64,000 nucleotides of DNA from Chania multitudinisentens RB-25 (GTDB lineage: Bacteria; Pseudomonadota; Gammaproteobacteria; Enterobacterales; Enterobacteriaceae). Under the pieces are notes generated by a model. That model saw only the letters and a program-made list of their open reading frames with translations. It was not told the origin of the DNA and did no database searches. Within the stretch, counting starts at the first letter, position 1; each line of letters begins with the position of its first letter. The stretch lies in assembly GCF_000520015.2 (NCBI RefSeq), contig NZ_CP007044.2, forward strand, positions 2,480,001-2,544,000. The letters are read 5' to 3'. Of this stretch, positions 7,572 to 15,442 are shown piece by piece. The position numbers were made by a program, and so were the translations under genes.

Positions 7572-9813
7572 TCAGTTTGATTTTTGCCCCGTTAACCGCC
7601 ACTCCAGAGCCGTCAATCTTAATCACGGAGCCCCCGGCCTGAATTTCTATGCTGCTACCGTCAATAACAATGGCGCTGCCGTTCACTGAAAGCGTGATTT
7701 TCTCTGAGGCCGAATCTGTTACGCTGCCCACGGTGGTACGTTCATCCTGGCCTGTGACATGGAGGCTGCGCCCCGCAGAAACAGTCACTTCCTGGTGCCC
7801 TGTAACGGTGGTTTCCTGCCCGGTGTTGTATTTTTCGGTGAGTTTCCCATCGACGGTGACCGACTGTTTCCCGCCCACATGGGTAGTCTGGTTGCCATCA
7901 ACGGTGAGTTTCTGTCTACCCGTGACATGTAGGGTTTCATTCGCTTGCACGGTGTGCTTGCGGTTCTGCATAACAGTCTGTGTCTGTTCACCTTCAACCG
8001 TGATGAGCTGATTGTTTTTTGTATTCAGGGTATGAACGCCGGTGATGGTTTCGGTGCGCGTTCCGGTGATGCTCAAGGTTTCGTTGCCTTTGACCGTTTC
8101 CGTCCGGTTGCCGTCCACGGAAACGGTTTCGTTGGTATTGATGGTCTCGGTTCGGTTCCCTTTGACAGTGACGGTTTCGTTCCCCTTTACCTGGTGATCA
8201 CGATCGGCCTCAACGGTGTGGCTTTCGTTGGCACCGACGGTGGCGGTAAGGTTATTACCGATGGCATGGGTCGCGTCGTTTTTCACCGCTGTGTCCATGT
8301 TACGGTGAGCGTTAATCCAAACCTGCTCGCCACCGGCCTTATCCTCAAAACGCAGGCCGTTGCCGGTGTCCTTGCCACCATCTTTGGAGCGGCTGAAGAA
8401 CCCCATCTGTGTGGCCGCCGCAGGCAGTTCCCACGGCGGCATGTTGGCCTCATTGAAAACTCTGCCCATCACGACGGGGCGGTCTGGGTCACCGTTGATA
8501 AAGTCAACGACCACTTCATCATTCACGCGGGGTATTTGTACGCCCCCATAACCTTGCCCGGCCCACGGGGAGGCGACGCGTATCCAGCACGAACCGGTAT
8601 CATCTCCAGGGCCGTCAGTGTCCCAATGGAATCTGACCTTGATGCGGCCGTACTTGTCAGTCCAAATGGACTCCCCGGCAGGGCCGACCACTCTGGCGGT
8701 CTGTGGCCCTTGGGTGCGCGGCCATGAAGCCACACGTGCCGGACGAAACGGCACATTTGCAGGAATGACCGTAAACGTAACGGAATGAAAGCACCCTTCG
8801 CCTCCGCTGGCATAGGCGTTTTCCTGAATATTCAGTGTGGATGAGATGACTAAATACTCTTTATTCTGTTCCGGTGCAGGGTGTGAGGCCAGGGTAAAGG
8901 TGTAACCCGTGGTGATCCCCCCAGCGCTCCCGGTTCCGGTGATCATCTCATGCTCAATCTGCCAGCGTTCCTGACGCAGATGGGCATAATGCTCTGCATC
9001 ATTTTTTTCTACCAGACGGCCCGGCCACTCATAAACCGGGATGCTGCCTGGCTGATGTGCGACAGGGTTCTGTACTGCTTGAAGCAGTTGTGCATAGGGT
9101 TTGCGGAAATCGTAGTCATCAATGATGCTGATGCCCGGTGTGGCCTGGCAGTTGACCGTCCAGCCACTGATGCCTTCCCTGTTTGTGGTGCTGCCTGAAG
9201 GGGTGGGAGCCCAGGCAATCGTTTCATAACCAGCAACCGGTTGTGAATGCGGGCTGTCCGACAATACCAGCGTATGGTTGGTTTTCTCATGGTTGAACCA
9301 CCAGAATATCCCTTCATGTTCCAGCATGCGGCAAATAAAATTAAAAGAGGACTCACCGTACTGCACACAGTAGCCCCATGAGCGATAACTGCCTGACAAA
9401 CGGATATCTGGAGTGACACCAAAGCGCTTACACACATCTTTGACGATCTCGGGAACGGTTTTTTCCTGATAGATACGGAATTCCCGGTCAAGCTTCATTG
9501 GCCACAACACTGATTCAGCAGTAAGGGTGTATTGCTGATACTGGATGCCTTTCAGTTCGGTGGTGGTTTGGCTGATATGCGTGATAAATCCATTGATGTA
9601 CCGTGGTTCCTTACTGTGTTGAAGAGGAATTTCCAGGGTGATGGTTTTGCCGAGGAGGGTTTTCGGGGCCGCTAACGGTAGCTGGCTCAACAATTTGATG
9701 GTATAGGCGAAAGATGAGGAAAGCGATTCGGTGCCTTCAACGGCGTAAAACAGTAAAGCCCGCCCTTCTTCGGGAAGATGAGCAATAACCCTGGTTTGAG
9801 AAAAATCGTCCAT
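7564..9813 (-). CDS. vgrG: Type VI secretion spike protein VgrG (TssI)
   Basis: A 749-residue VgrG. The N-terminal gp27-like part (VPEIVKDVCKRFGV, YCVQYGESSFNFICRMLEHEGIFW) is followed by the gp5-like OB region near residues 390-460 (WTDKYGRIKVRFHWD, SCWIRVASPWAGQGYGG, NGDPDRPVVMGRVFN). A long beta-prism of degenerate repeats (GNETVTV, GNRTETI and similar) then runs to about 700. No extra C-terminal enzyme domain is visible, so cargo is probably the non-covalent Rhs encoded downstream. The ATG follows a CAGAGGA ribosome site. It opens the islet operon. No T6SS sheath or membrane genes are in the window, so the main apparatus must lie elsewhere. Confidence 0.96.
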   Translation of the reverse strand: MDDFSQTRVIAHLPEEGRALLFYAVEGTESLSSSFAYTIKLLSQLPLAAPKTLLGKTITLEIPLQHSKEPRYINGFITHISQTTTELKGIQYQQYTLTAESVLWPMKLDREFRIYQEKTVPEIVKDVCKRFGVTPDIRLSGSYRSWGYCVQYGESSFNFICRMLEHEGIFWWFNHEKTNHTLVLSDSPHSQPVAGYETIAWAPTPSGSTTNREGISGWTVNCQATPGISIIDDYDFRKPYAQLLQAVQNPVAHQPGSIPVYEWPGRLVEKNDAEHYAHLRQERWQIEHEMITGTGSAGGITTGYTFTLASHPAPEQNKEYLVISSTLNIQENAYASGGEGCFHSVTFTVIPANVPFRPARVASWPRTQGPQTARVVGPAGESIWTDKYGRIKVRFHWDTDGPGDDTGSCWIRVASPWAGQGYGGVQIPRVNDEVVVDFINGDPDRPVVMGRVFNEANMPPWELPAAATQMGFFSRSKDGGKDTGNGLRFEDKAGGEQVWINAHRNMDTAVKNDATHAIGNNLTATVGANESHTVEADRDHQVKGNETVTVKGNRTETINTNETVSVDGNRTETVKGNETLSITGTRTETITGVHTLNTKNNQLITVEGEQTQTVMQNRKHTVQANETLHVTGRQKLTVDGNQTTHVGGKQSVTVDGKLTEKYNTGQETTVTGHQEVTVSAGRSLHVTGQDERTTVGSVTDSASEKITLSVNGSAIVIDGSSIEIQAGGSVIKIDGSGVAVNGAKIKLNA

Positions 9814-10176
9814 GAAATCCTCTGCCTGTTGTACTGATAAAATACAGGGAACCCAATCGAATCACTCGAACATGAAATACCTACAAAACAAGCCAGGAAA
9901 CCAGGCATTACAGTATTTCAGCCTGTGACGAACCTAGCTTCACAAATCCCTATACGAAGAAGAGTTCGCTTGGGTCAATATACTCATGATTGACCTAATT
10001 TTGTCTGACAATACAGGAACATTTAGCGCTTATGAATAGCGATTGCAAAAGAAATGCTTAACTATCCGAAAAGAAATATAAACTGTTCCAATTATTTTCT
10101 CTTTAGGAAACAACTTAAAATAAAGGCTATGGTTTGCTATTCCTTCTCAGTATCATCCCGCTTTTTCTATTGTACT
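9814..10176. other. AT-rich intergenic region between divergent vgrG and thiM
   Basis: About 360 bases with no credible coding frame. It must hold the vgrG promoter (minus) and the thiM promoter (plus). I could not fix either by eye because many AT-rich hexamers fit. It marks the junction between the T6SS islet and the housekeeping thiMD block. No tRNA, direct repeat or integrase is visible. Confidence 0.5.
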
Positions 10177-10306
10177 AAAAGGCTGGCGGTTTCATGAAAC
10201 GCATTGAGATGATAACTGCCTGTTTTGATATTGATATTTGATACGTCTTAGTGTTTTATGAGGCAACGCAAAATAACTTGATCTGGATTATGTCAGCGTA
10301 GGGGCC
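10177..10306 (+). promoter_or_regulatory. Probable TPP (thi-box) riboswitch with an insertion between its halves
   Basis: The 3' half of the thi box is nearly canonical: CTTGATCTGG at 10277-10286 and CAGCGTAGGGG at 10294-10304, about 55 bases before thiM. A 5' half fits at 10181-10220: GGC.. (P2), a GTTTC/GAAAC hairpin (P3), TGAGA at 10205-10209, then TGCC closing P2. Between the halves lie about 55 extra AT-rich bases where the usual aptamer has only a few. TPP riboswitches control thiM in enterobacteria, so identity is well supported by context. Whether this expanded form still folds is uncertain. Confidence 0.6.
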
Positions 10307-10308
10307 GT

Positions 10309-10330
10309 CTCGGTATTTCATCCGAGTTTT
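10309..10330 (+). terminator. Possible riboswitch-controlled hairpin
   Basis: CTCGG (10309-10313) pairs with CCGAG (10322-10326) and is followed by four T. It lies between the thi box and the thiM ribosome site, where an expression platform belongs. The stem is only 5 bp and the T run is short, so attenuation is a tentative reading. Confidence 0.35.
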
Positions 10331-10358
10331 GCCTGCTTGAACGCTGGTTGGGAGAAAT

Positions 10359-11153
10359 ATGTTTACTCGGCCTGATGTGTTACCCGGCACTTGTGCTGCG
10401 GCCTGTTTTAACCAATTTAAACGCCATCCTCCGCTGATTCACTGCCTGACTAATGAAGTGGTACAAGAATTAACTGCCAATGTCTTGCTGGCCTTGGGCG
10501 CTTCTCCAGCGATGGTGGTAGAACCGGCTGAGGCTGCGCAGTTCAGCCGCTTGGCGGATGGGATGCTGATTAATATTGGTACGCTGCACAGCGCGCGGGC
10601 CGAATCGATGTTAGCGGCGATTGAGGCGGCCAATCAGGCAGGAAAGCCCTGGGTATTGGATCCGGTTGCGGTGGGTGGCCTGGTTTATCGTACTGCTTTT
10701 GCCCAGCGTTTGCTTATGATGCGGCCAGCGGCGATCCGTGGTAACGCGTCGGAGATTATGGCGCTGAGTGGTTTACCCGCCAGTGGCCGTGGCGTTGACA
10801 GCAACGACGATTCGTTGGCTGCTTTACCGGCAGCCCGTGAGCTGGCGCGCAGCAGTGGTGCTATTGTGGCCGTGACCGGGGTGGTTGACTATATCACCGA
10901 CGGTGAGCGTGACTGGGTTGTGACTGGTGGTGATATTCTGATGACGCGGGTGGTAGGCACCGGTTGCGCGTTATCAGCGGTGGTGGCTGCCTTTTGCAGC
11001 CTGCCGGGGGAGCGGCTGGATCAGGTGGCAACCGCTTGCCGTGTCATGTCGCTGTGCGGTGAAAAGGCGGTGGCGCGTTGCAGTGGCCCCGGCAGTTTTA
11101 CCTCGGCGTTTCTTGATGCACTTTATCAACTGAAGGCAGAGGATCTGCAATGA
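10359..11153 (+). CDS. thiM: Hydroxyethylthiazole kinase ThiM
   Basis: A 264-residue cytoplasmic enzyme that phosphorylates 4-methyl-5-(2-hydroxyethyl)thiazole for thiamine salvage. Family features seen: an N-terminal LIHCLTNEVVQELTANVLLA segment, the Gly-rich KPWVLDPVAVGG and the catalytic anion-hole region VVGTGCALSAVVAAF near 205-220. Length matches the E. coli enzyme (about 262). The start follows GGGAG at 10349-10353. It overlaps thiD by ATGA, and the riboswitch upstream indicates repression by thiamine pyrophosphate. Confidence 0.96.
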   Translation: MFTRPDVLPGTCAAACFNQFKRHPPLIHCLTNEVVQELTANVLLALGASPAMVVEPAEAAQFSRLADGMLINIGTLHSARAESMLAAIEAANQAGKPWVLDPVAVGGLVYRTAFAQRLLMMRPAAIRGNASEIMALSGLPASGRGVDSNDDSLAALPAARELARSSGAIVAVTGVVDYITDGERDWVVTGGDILMTRVVGTGCALSAVVAAFCSLPGERLDQVATACRVMSLCGEKAVARCSGPGSFTSAFLDALYQLKAEDLQ

Positions 11154-11950
11154 AACGTATTAATGCTTTAACCATTGCTGGCACCGATCCAAGCGGTGGC
11201 GCGGGGATTCAGGCCGATCTGAAAGCCTTCTCGGCTCTGGGCGCTTATGGTACTAGCGTGATCACCGCGCTGGTGGCGCAAAATACCCGTGGGGTGCAGT
11301 CGGTGTACCACATCGATCCGGCCTTTGTGGCCGCACAGCTTGATTCTGTGCTCAGTGACGTGCGTATCGACAGCGCCAAGATTGGCATGCTGGCAAATGC
11401 GGATATCGTTATGGCGGTTGCTGAACGCCTGCGCCACTATCAACTGCCGCACGTAGTGCTTGATACGGTAATGTTGGCCAAAAGCGGCGATCCGCTGCTG
11501 GCACCGGAAGCTGTTGAATCTATCCGCCGTGAATTGCTGCCGTTAGTTTCCCTCATCACGCCCAATCTGCCGGAAGCGGCGGCGTTGCTGGCATGTGCAC
11601 CGGCCGAAAACGAACAACAAATGCGTGAGCAGGGGCGGGCATTGCTGGCGATGGGGTGCCAGGCGGTGTTGATAAAAGGGGGGCATCTGAGCGAAGGCGA
11701 AAGCCCTGACTGGTTGTTCACCGCCAATCTGGAGCAGCGTTTCACTGCGCCACGTGTGGCGACCCGGCACACGCATGGCACCGGATGCACGCTCTCGGCG
11801 GCGCTGGCGGCATTGCGCCCGCGCCACGAAAGTTGGGCTGAGACGGTGGCTGAGGCAAAAAACTATCTGCAACACGCTTTGCAGCAGGCCGATAGCCTGG
11901 AAGTGGGGCAGGGAATTGGGCCAGTACACCATTTCCATGCTTGGTGGTGA
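11150..11950 (+). CDS. thiD: Hydroxymethylpyrimidine/phosphomethylpyrimidine kinase ThiD
   Basis: A 266-residue ribokinase-fold enzyme converting HMP to HMP-P and HMP-PP for thiamine synthesis. Visible motifs are the N-terminal TIAGTDPSGGAGIQADLKAF, the central LDTVMLAKSGDPLL and the C-terminal THGTGCTLSAALAALRP with the catalytic GTGC. Length is the family norm. Its ATG overlaps the thiM stop, so the pair is translated together under the thiM leader. It ends convergently with gutQ, 35 bases apart. Confidence 0.97.
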   Translation: MKRINALTIAGTDPSGGAGIQADLKAFSALGAYGTSVITALVAQNTRGVQSVYHIDPAFVAAQLDSVLSDVRIDSAKIGMLANADIVMAVAERLRHYQLPHVVLDTVMLAKSGDPLLAPEAVESIRRELLPLVSLITPNLPEAAALLACAPAENEQQMREQGRALLAMGCQAVLIKGGHLSEGESPDWLFTANLEQRFTAPRVATRHTHGTGCTLSAALAALRPRHESWAETVAEAKNYLQHALQQADSLEVGQGIGPVHHFHAWW

Positions 11951-11955
11951 GGCAG

Positions 11956-11978
11956 GCCGGGCGCAGCAAGTGCCCGGC
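11956..11978. terminator. Hairpin between convergent thiD and gutQ
   Basis: GCCGGGC (11956-11962) pairs with GCCCGGC (11972-11978) around a 9-base loop in the 35-base convergent gap. No strong T run follows on either strand, so it may act as a weak two-way terminator or 3' stabiliser. Confidence 0.4.
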
Positions 11979-11985
11979 ATAAGTC

Positions 11986-12957
11986 TTAGCCGATCCCCGC
12001 CTGATGCAGGTCGTGCAGGTTAATTGCCCCTACCAGTACACCATCAATATTCACCACGGGGGCCGCGCTGATGTGCTGCTCGTGCAGGGCTTCCAAGGCT
12101 TCACCGGCTCGCCATTGTTCCGGCAAACGGTAACCGGGGCGGGTGATTGCCGGGCTCAGGGTATCGTCAAGGCTGTTACCTTTGACCAGCCAACGGCGCA
12201 GGTCGCCGTCGGTGAATACGCCGACGACTTTCTGCTGGGCATCGCACACCGCAACCAGCCCCAAACCCGTGCGGCTCAGTTCCAACATGGCTGCCATCAC
12301 ATTAGTGTTTTCAGTCACCACAGGCAGGCGATCGCCAGTACGCATCAGATGGTGTACGCGGTTTAACAGGCGTGCGCCCAAACTGCCGCCCGGATGAGAA
12401 CGGGCAAAATCTTCCGCATTGAAACCACGCTGGCGCATCAGAGCCATGGCTAGCGCATCGCCCATCATCAGGGTATTGACCGCGCTGGAGGTGGGGGCCA
12501 ATCCCATCGGGCAGGCTTCACGCTCCACGCTGATATCCAGGGTACAGGTTGCGCCCAGCGCCAGCGGGGACTCTTTGCCGCCGGTGAGTGCGATCACTGG
12601 GATCTGGCTTTCCGCCAGCAACGGCAGGATCAGATCCAGCTCTTTCGCGCGGCCAGAATAAGAGATAAAGATCACCACGTCGTCGGCACCGATCATACCC
12701 AGATCGCCATGCAATGCTTCCGCAGGGTGCACAAAGAACGATGGCGTACCGGTGCTGGCCAGCGACGCGGCAATCTTTTTGCCAATATGGCCCGATTTAC
12801 CGATACCGGAAATCACCGCTTTGCCACGGCAGTTCAGCAGCAGTTCGCAAGCTTGTACAAAATTGTCATCCAGCCGGGTTAACAAACGTTGTGCTTCCGC
12901 CAGTTCAATCTCCAGCGTTTCGCGGGCAAAGTTGAGTAGGGCAGTGGCGTTACTCAT
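11986..12957 (-). CDS. gutQ: D-arabinose 5-phosphate isomerase GutQ
   Basis: A 323-residue sugar-phosphate isomerase interconverting ribulose 5-phosphate and arabinose 5-phosphate, the first step to Kdo. It has an N-terminal SIS domain (about 35-170: GKAVISGIGKSGHIGKK, ISYSGRAKEL, SHPGGSLG just after) and two C-terminal CBS domains (about 205-320, VFTDGDLRRWLVKG). Compared with KdsD it belongs at the end of the glucitol operon, as in E. coli. Its ATG lies inside the end of gutR (8-base overlap, ATGAGTAA), implying translational coupling. Confidence 0.95.
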   Translation of the reverse strand: MSNATALLNFARETLEIELAEAQRLLTRLDDNFVQACELLLNCRGKAVISGIGKSGHIGKKIAASLASTGTPSFFVHPAEALHGDLGMIGADDVVIFISYSGRAKELDLILPLLAESQIPVIALTGGKESPLALGATCTLDISVEREACPMGLAPTSSAVNTLMMGDALAMALMRQRGFNAEDFARSHPGGSLGARLLNRVHHLMRTGDRLPVVTENTNVMAAMLELSRTGLGLVAVCDAQQKVVGVFTDGDLRRWLVKGNSLDDTLSPAITRPGYRLPEQWRAGEALEALHEQHISAAPVVNIDGVLVGAINLHDLHQAGIG

Positions 12958-13723
12958 CGGTGTCTCCTACCAGAATGATCCTGGTTCCTTTCGCCTGTAA
13001 TGCGGCGAGGTAGTCCGGGTTGATGCCCTTATCGGTGATCAGCGTATCTACCACGCCCAGTTCACAGACGACATTGGGGCTTTTGCGGCCAAACTTGGAG
13101 GAGTCAACCAACAACACAATGTGGCTGGCCGCTTCACACATGGCTTTGCTGACATTATGTACCTCATTGAAGGTGGTCACCCCAGCGTTGAGATCGACAC
13201 CGTCAGCGCCGATAAACAGTTTATCAAAGCTGAACTGCTGGAATGCTGATTCGGCCAGGCTGCCGTGAAACGAGGCTGATTTTTTGCGGTAAGTGCCACC
13301 AGGCATCAGGATAGTCTGGTCATTGTCCAGTTCCACCAGCGCATTGACAATATGCAGGCTGTTGGTCATCACAGTGATGTTATTGAACTGTGCCAGGTGG
13401 GGCACCATTTGTAACACGGTGCTGCCTGCGTCAAAAATCAGCGAATCGCCATCGTTAATCAGCTTGATAGCGGCATAGGCGATTTGGCGTTTCTTTTCGG
13501 CATTGATATGGGTTTTGCGATCGATGGGTTGATCGCCGTCATCACGGCTGAGTACCACACCACCGTAGGTGCGGATCACTTCGCCTTCTTCTTCCAGCAG
13601 GGTGAGATCTTTACGGATGGTGGTGCCGGTGGTGGAAAAATGTTCTGCCAGAGCCTCCACTGCCGTTTTGCCATGCCGCTGCAAGTATTCAAGGATAGCG
13701 GCTTGCCGTTGCTTTGGTTTCAT
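12950..13723 (-). CDS. srlR: Glucitol operon repressor, DeoR family
   Basis: A 257-residue DeoR-type regulator. The N-terminal winged helix-turn-helix is visible (KQRQAAILEYLQRHGKTAVEA, GTTIRKDLTLLEEEGEVIRTYGG), followed by the DeoR sugar-phosphate sensor domain (DSLIFDAGSTVLQM, LFIGADGVD). It sits between gutM and gutQ as in E. coli srlR/gutR. It is expected to repress the operon without glucitol or its phosphate. The repeated CTTTCA elements before srlA are candidate binding sites. Confidence 0.95.
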   Translation of the reverse strand: MKPKQRQAAILEYLQRHGKTAVEALAEHFSTTGTTIRKDLTLLEEEGEVIRTYGGVVLSRDDGDQPIDRKTHINAEKKRQIAYAAIKLINDGDSLIFDAGSTVLQMVPHLAQFNNITVMTNSLHIVNALVELDNDQTILMPGGTYRKKSASFHGSLAESAFQQFSFDKLFIGADGVDLNAGVTTFNEVHNVSKAMCEAASHIVLLVDSSKFGRKSPNVVCELGVVDTLITDKGINPDYLAALQAKGTRIILVGDTDE

Positions 13724-13760
13724 AGCGATTCCTGTTCACAAGAGTTGAGCATTCCTCTCG

Positions 13761-13773
13761 GTGAATAATTCAC
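13761..13773. promoter_or_regulatory. Perfect palindrome in the gutM-srlR gap
   Basis: GTGAATAATTCAC is a 13-base perfect inverted repeat about 38 bases before the srlR start. A CTTTCA element resembling those before srlA is adjacent on the minus strand. It could be an operator for an internal promoter that autoregulates srlR. No clear -35/-10 pair is assigned. Confidence 0.35.
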
Positions 13774-13805
13774 TATGAAAGGTAATGTCTTTTAGTGTGA
13801 AAATA

Positions 13806-14162
13806 TCATGGTTTCGGTCCAATCGCTAACGATAGTGCAGTTTGGCATGCCTGATCCTCGGGGAAGATCACATCTGGGTATAAATCTTGTTGATGCATGC
13901 CATGTAACATATTGAGTTGTTTGGGCTGTGCGAAGATGGTCAGGCCACGCATCAGCAGGCTACCGCACACCCGCTGTTGCTCATCGAATGCCAGTGCCAA
14001 TATCACGCGGGGTTTGAAACGCCCACTGGAGCGGCCAACCCCGACGCTACCCAACTGACACAGGCGATCAAAGGCGTGGTTGAAACGCTGGATCTGCCAC
14101 CAACCGAGGGCGATTTGCATCAGCCAGGCAATAACGGCAAAGGTGATTAATGCGCTGGTCAT
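13806..14162 (-). CDS. gutM: Glucitol operon activator GutM
   Basis: A 118-residue protein with an N-terminal hydrophobic segment (ALITFAVIAWLMQIALGWW) followed by a basic, soluble part (GSVGVGRSSGRFKPRVILALAFD). Length and place between srlD and srlR match E. coli GutM/SrlM (119 residues), which activates the operon. The membrane-spanning start suggests it acts from the inner membrane; the mechanism is not evident from sequence. Confidence 0.92.
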   Translation of the reverse strand: MTSALITFAVIAWLMQIALGWWQIQRFNHAFDRLCQLGSVGVGRSSGRFKPRVILALAFDEQQRVCGSLLMRGLTIFAQPKQLNMLHGMHQQDLYPDVIFPEDQACQTALSLAIGPKP

Positions 14163-14215
14163 CTTGTGGTTCTCCTCTAAAAAAATGCAGGCCAGGTAGA
14201 CCTAGCCCACAAAAA

Positions 14216-14995
14216 TCAGAACATCACCTGGCCGCCGGTAATGTTGATCGATTGGCCGGTGCAGTACGATGCCTTGTCACTGGCATAGAACAATAGCGTG
14301 TTCAGCACGTCCTGGTAATCACAGCCACGTTTCAGTGGCACTTTATCGGTGTAATACTTCTCAACCTCTTCTGGCTTGATCCCCAGTTTTTGGGCGTATT
14401 GCGGCAGTAATGATTGAAACATCGGTGATTTCAGCAAGTTACCAAGCATCAATGAGTGCACGGTAATGCCATAATCCGCCAGATCGAGCGCCAACGATTG
14501 GGTCAACCCGACACCGCCAAACTTGGCCGCACTGTAACCGGAATTATGCTTGCTGCCGACTTTGCCGGATTTGGAGTTGATCTGAATAATACGTCCAGCA
14601 ACTTCATCACGGATCATCAGGCGCGAGAACTCGCGGGCACAGAGAAAATACCCCACCAGATTGACCTGCAACGAGCGATCAAAATCCCCCAGTTGGAAAT
14701 CGATGATTGGTGCCGCTTTGGCGATCCCTGCGCTGTACACCAGCAGATTTACCTGACCAAAAGCCTGATCGACCGCTTTTGCCAGTGCGATAACGCTGGC
14801 TTCATCGGTGGCATCGGCCTGGAACCCAGCGGCGCGATCGGCACCGTATTGCTGGTTGATTTGCTGTGCCACCTGATGGGCGCTGCCAGCGTTCAGGTCC
14901 GCCACTGCTACACGATAACCGGCTTCAGCCAGGCCGTGGCACAGGAAGGCTCCTAACGTTTGACCACCACCAATCACTACAGCTACTTCAGACAT
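14216..14995 (-). CDS. srlD: Sorbitol-6-phosphate 2-dehydrogenase SrlD
   Basis: A 259-residue short-chain dehydrogenase that oxidises glucitol 6-phosphate to fructose 6-phosphate with NAD. Seen are the Rossmann start VVIGGGQTLGAFLC, the acidic NAD-selecting VADLN, the YSAAK catalytic Tyr/Lys pair and an upstream Ser region. The frame is open 10 codons further (15025), but ATG 14995 is chosen because AAGGAGT precedes it at proper spacing and MSEVAVVIGG matches the family start. A palindromic repeat separates it from srlB. Confidence 0.95.
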   Translation of the reverse strand: MSEVAVVIGGGQTLGAFLCHGLAEAGYRVAVADLNAGSAHQVAQQINQQYGADRAAGFQADATDEASVIALAKAVDQAFGQVNLLVYSAGIAKAAPIIDFQLGDFDRSLQVNLVGYFLCAREFSRLMIRDEVAGRIIQINSKSGKVGSKHNSGYSAAKFGGVGLTQSLALDLADYGITVHSLMLGNLLKSPMFQSLLPQYAQKLGIKPEEVEKYYTDKVPLKRGCDYQDVLNTLLFYASDKASYCTGQSINITGGQVMF

Positions 14996-15015
14996 GTTGT
15001 ACTCCTTAAGCGATA

Positions 15016-15064
15016 TACCCGTCATACTTCAAGTTATCTGTGCGTTAACCGCGACTTGAATGAT
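15016..15064. repeat. Intercistronic palindromic repeat
   Basis: TTCAAGT (15028-15034) faces ACTTGAA (15054-15060) within a segment reading TACCCGTCATACTTCAAGT and ending TTGAATGATTTAGAG. Similar text occurs at about 24337-24372, 41118-41160 and 58098-58130. Such elements are dispersed in Serratia and Yersinia genomes. In the srl mRNA it could stabilise the upstream part or reduce srlD level. Confidence 0.5.
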
Positions 15065-15427
15065 TTAGAGTAAAAATTTCAACGTACTGCCTAACGGGAT
15101 ATCGGTAGGCGTTGGGCCAATAACGTGGATCGAACCAGGGAATTCTGCCTGGGCCTCGCCGTCAAAACGCACGGTAACGTGGCCCAGTTCACGCAGATTC
15201 TGGCTAGCCACTGCACCGACGGCGGTGATGGGGTAGCGGTGCCCGCCCAGCTCCATGGCCCCACCGACCTGTAAATCACCAGCGGTATTACCGTGCTGGT
15301 GGATGAAACAGTACTCTTCGATATCTGCCGGAGCGCCTTCACGAAAGGTGATCAGCATGTCATCAAGCAGTGCATCACGGGCGCAGCCGCCGATATGGAT
15401 AATGGTGGTCTGGAAAATGGTGTTCAT
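15065..15427 (-). CDS. srlB: Glucitol-specific PTS enzyme IIA, SrlB
   Basis: A 120-residue EIIA(Gut) protein that receives phosphate from HPr and passes it to EIIB on SrlE. It matches the family length (E. coli 123) and pattern: an N-terminal TTIIHIGGCARDALLDDMLITF, FIHQHGNTAGDL with the conserved His region, and the end PLGSTLKFLL. It is cytoplasmic and third in the srl operon, 15 bases after srlE. Confidence 0.96.
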   Translation of the reverse strand: MNTIFQTTIIHIGGCARDALLDDMLITFREGAPADIEEYCFIHQHGNTAGDLQVGGAMELGGHRYPITAVGAVASQNLRELGHVTVRFDGEAQAEFPGSIHVIGPTPTDIPLGSTLKFLL

Positions 15428-15442
15428 TGTTCCCCCCGAAAT

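Noticed and set aside
7945..8727. Plus-strand ORF of 260 codons opposite vgrG
   Set aside because: It is antisense to the repeat region of vgrG. Its regularity only reflects the vgrG repeats, and no ribosome site or homology is seen.
1..9813. Possible prophage or integrative element carrying the T6SS islet
   Set aside because: No integrase, tRNA, attachment repeats or phage structural genes other than the VgrG spike are visible; this fits an ordinary vgrG-rhs islet.
10241..10290. Alternative TPP aptamer using TGAGG at 10259 directly upstream of the 3' half
   Set aside because: Spacing to the 3' half is right, but the TGAGA element is altered and no P2/P3 stems form around it. The TGAGA at 10205 with its hairpin is better, despite the long gap.
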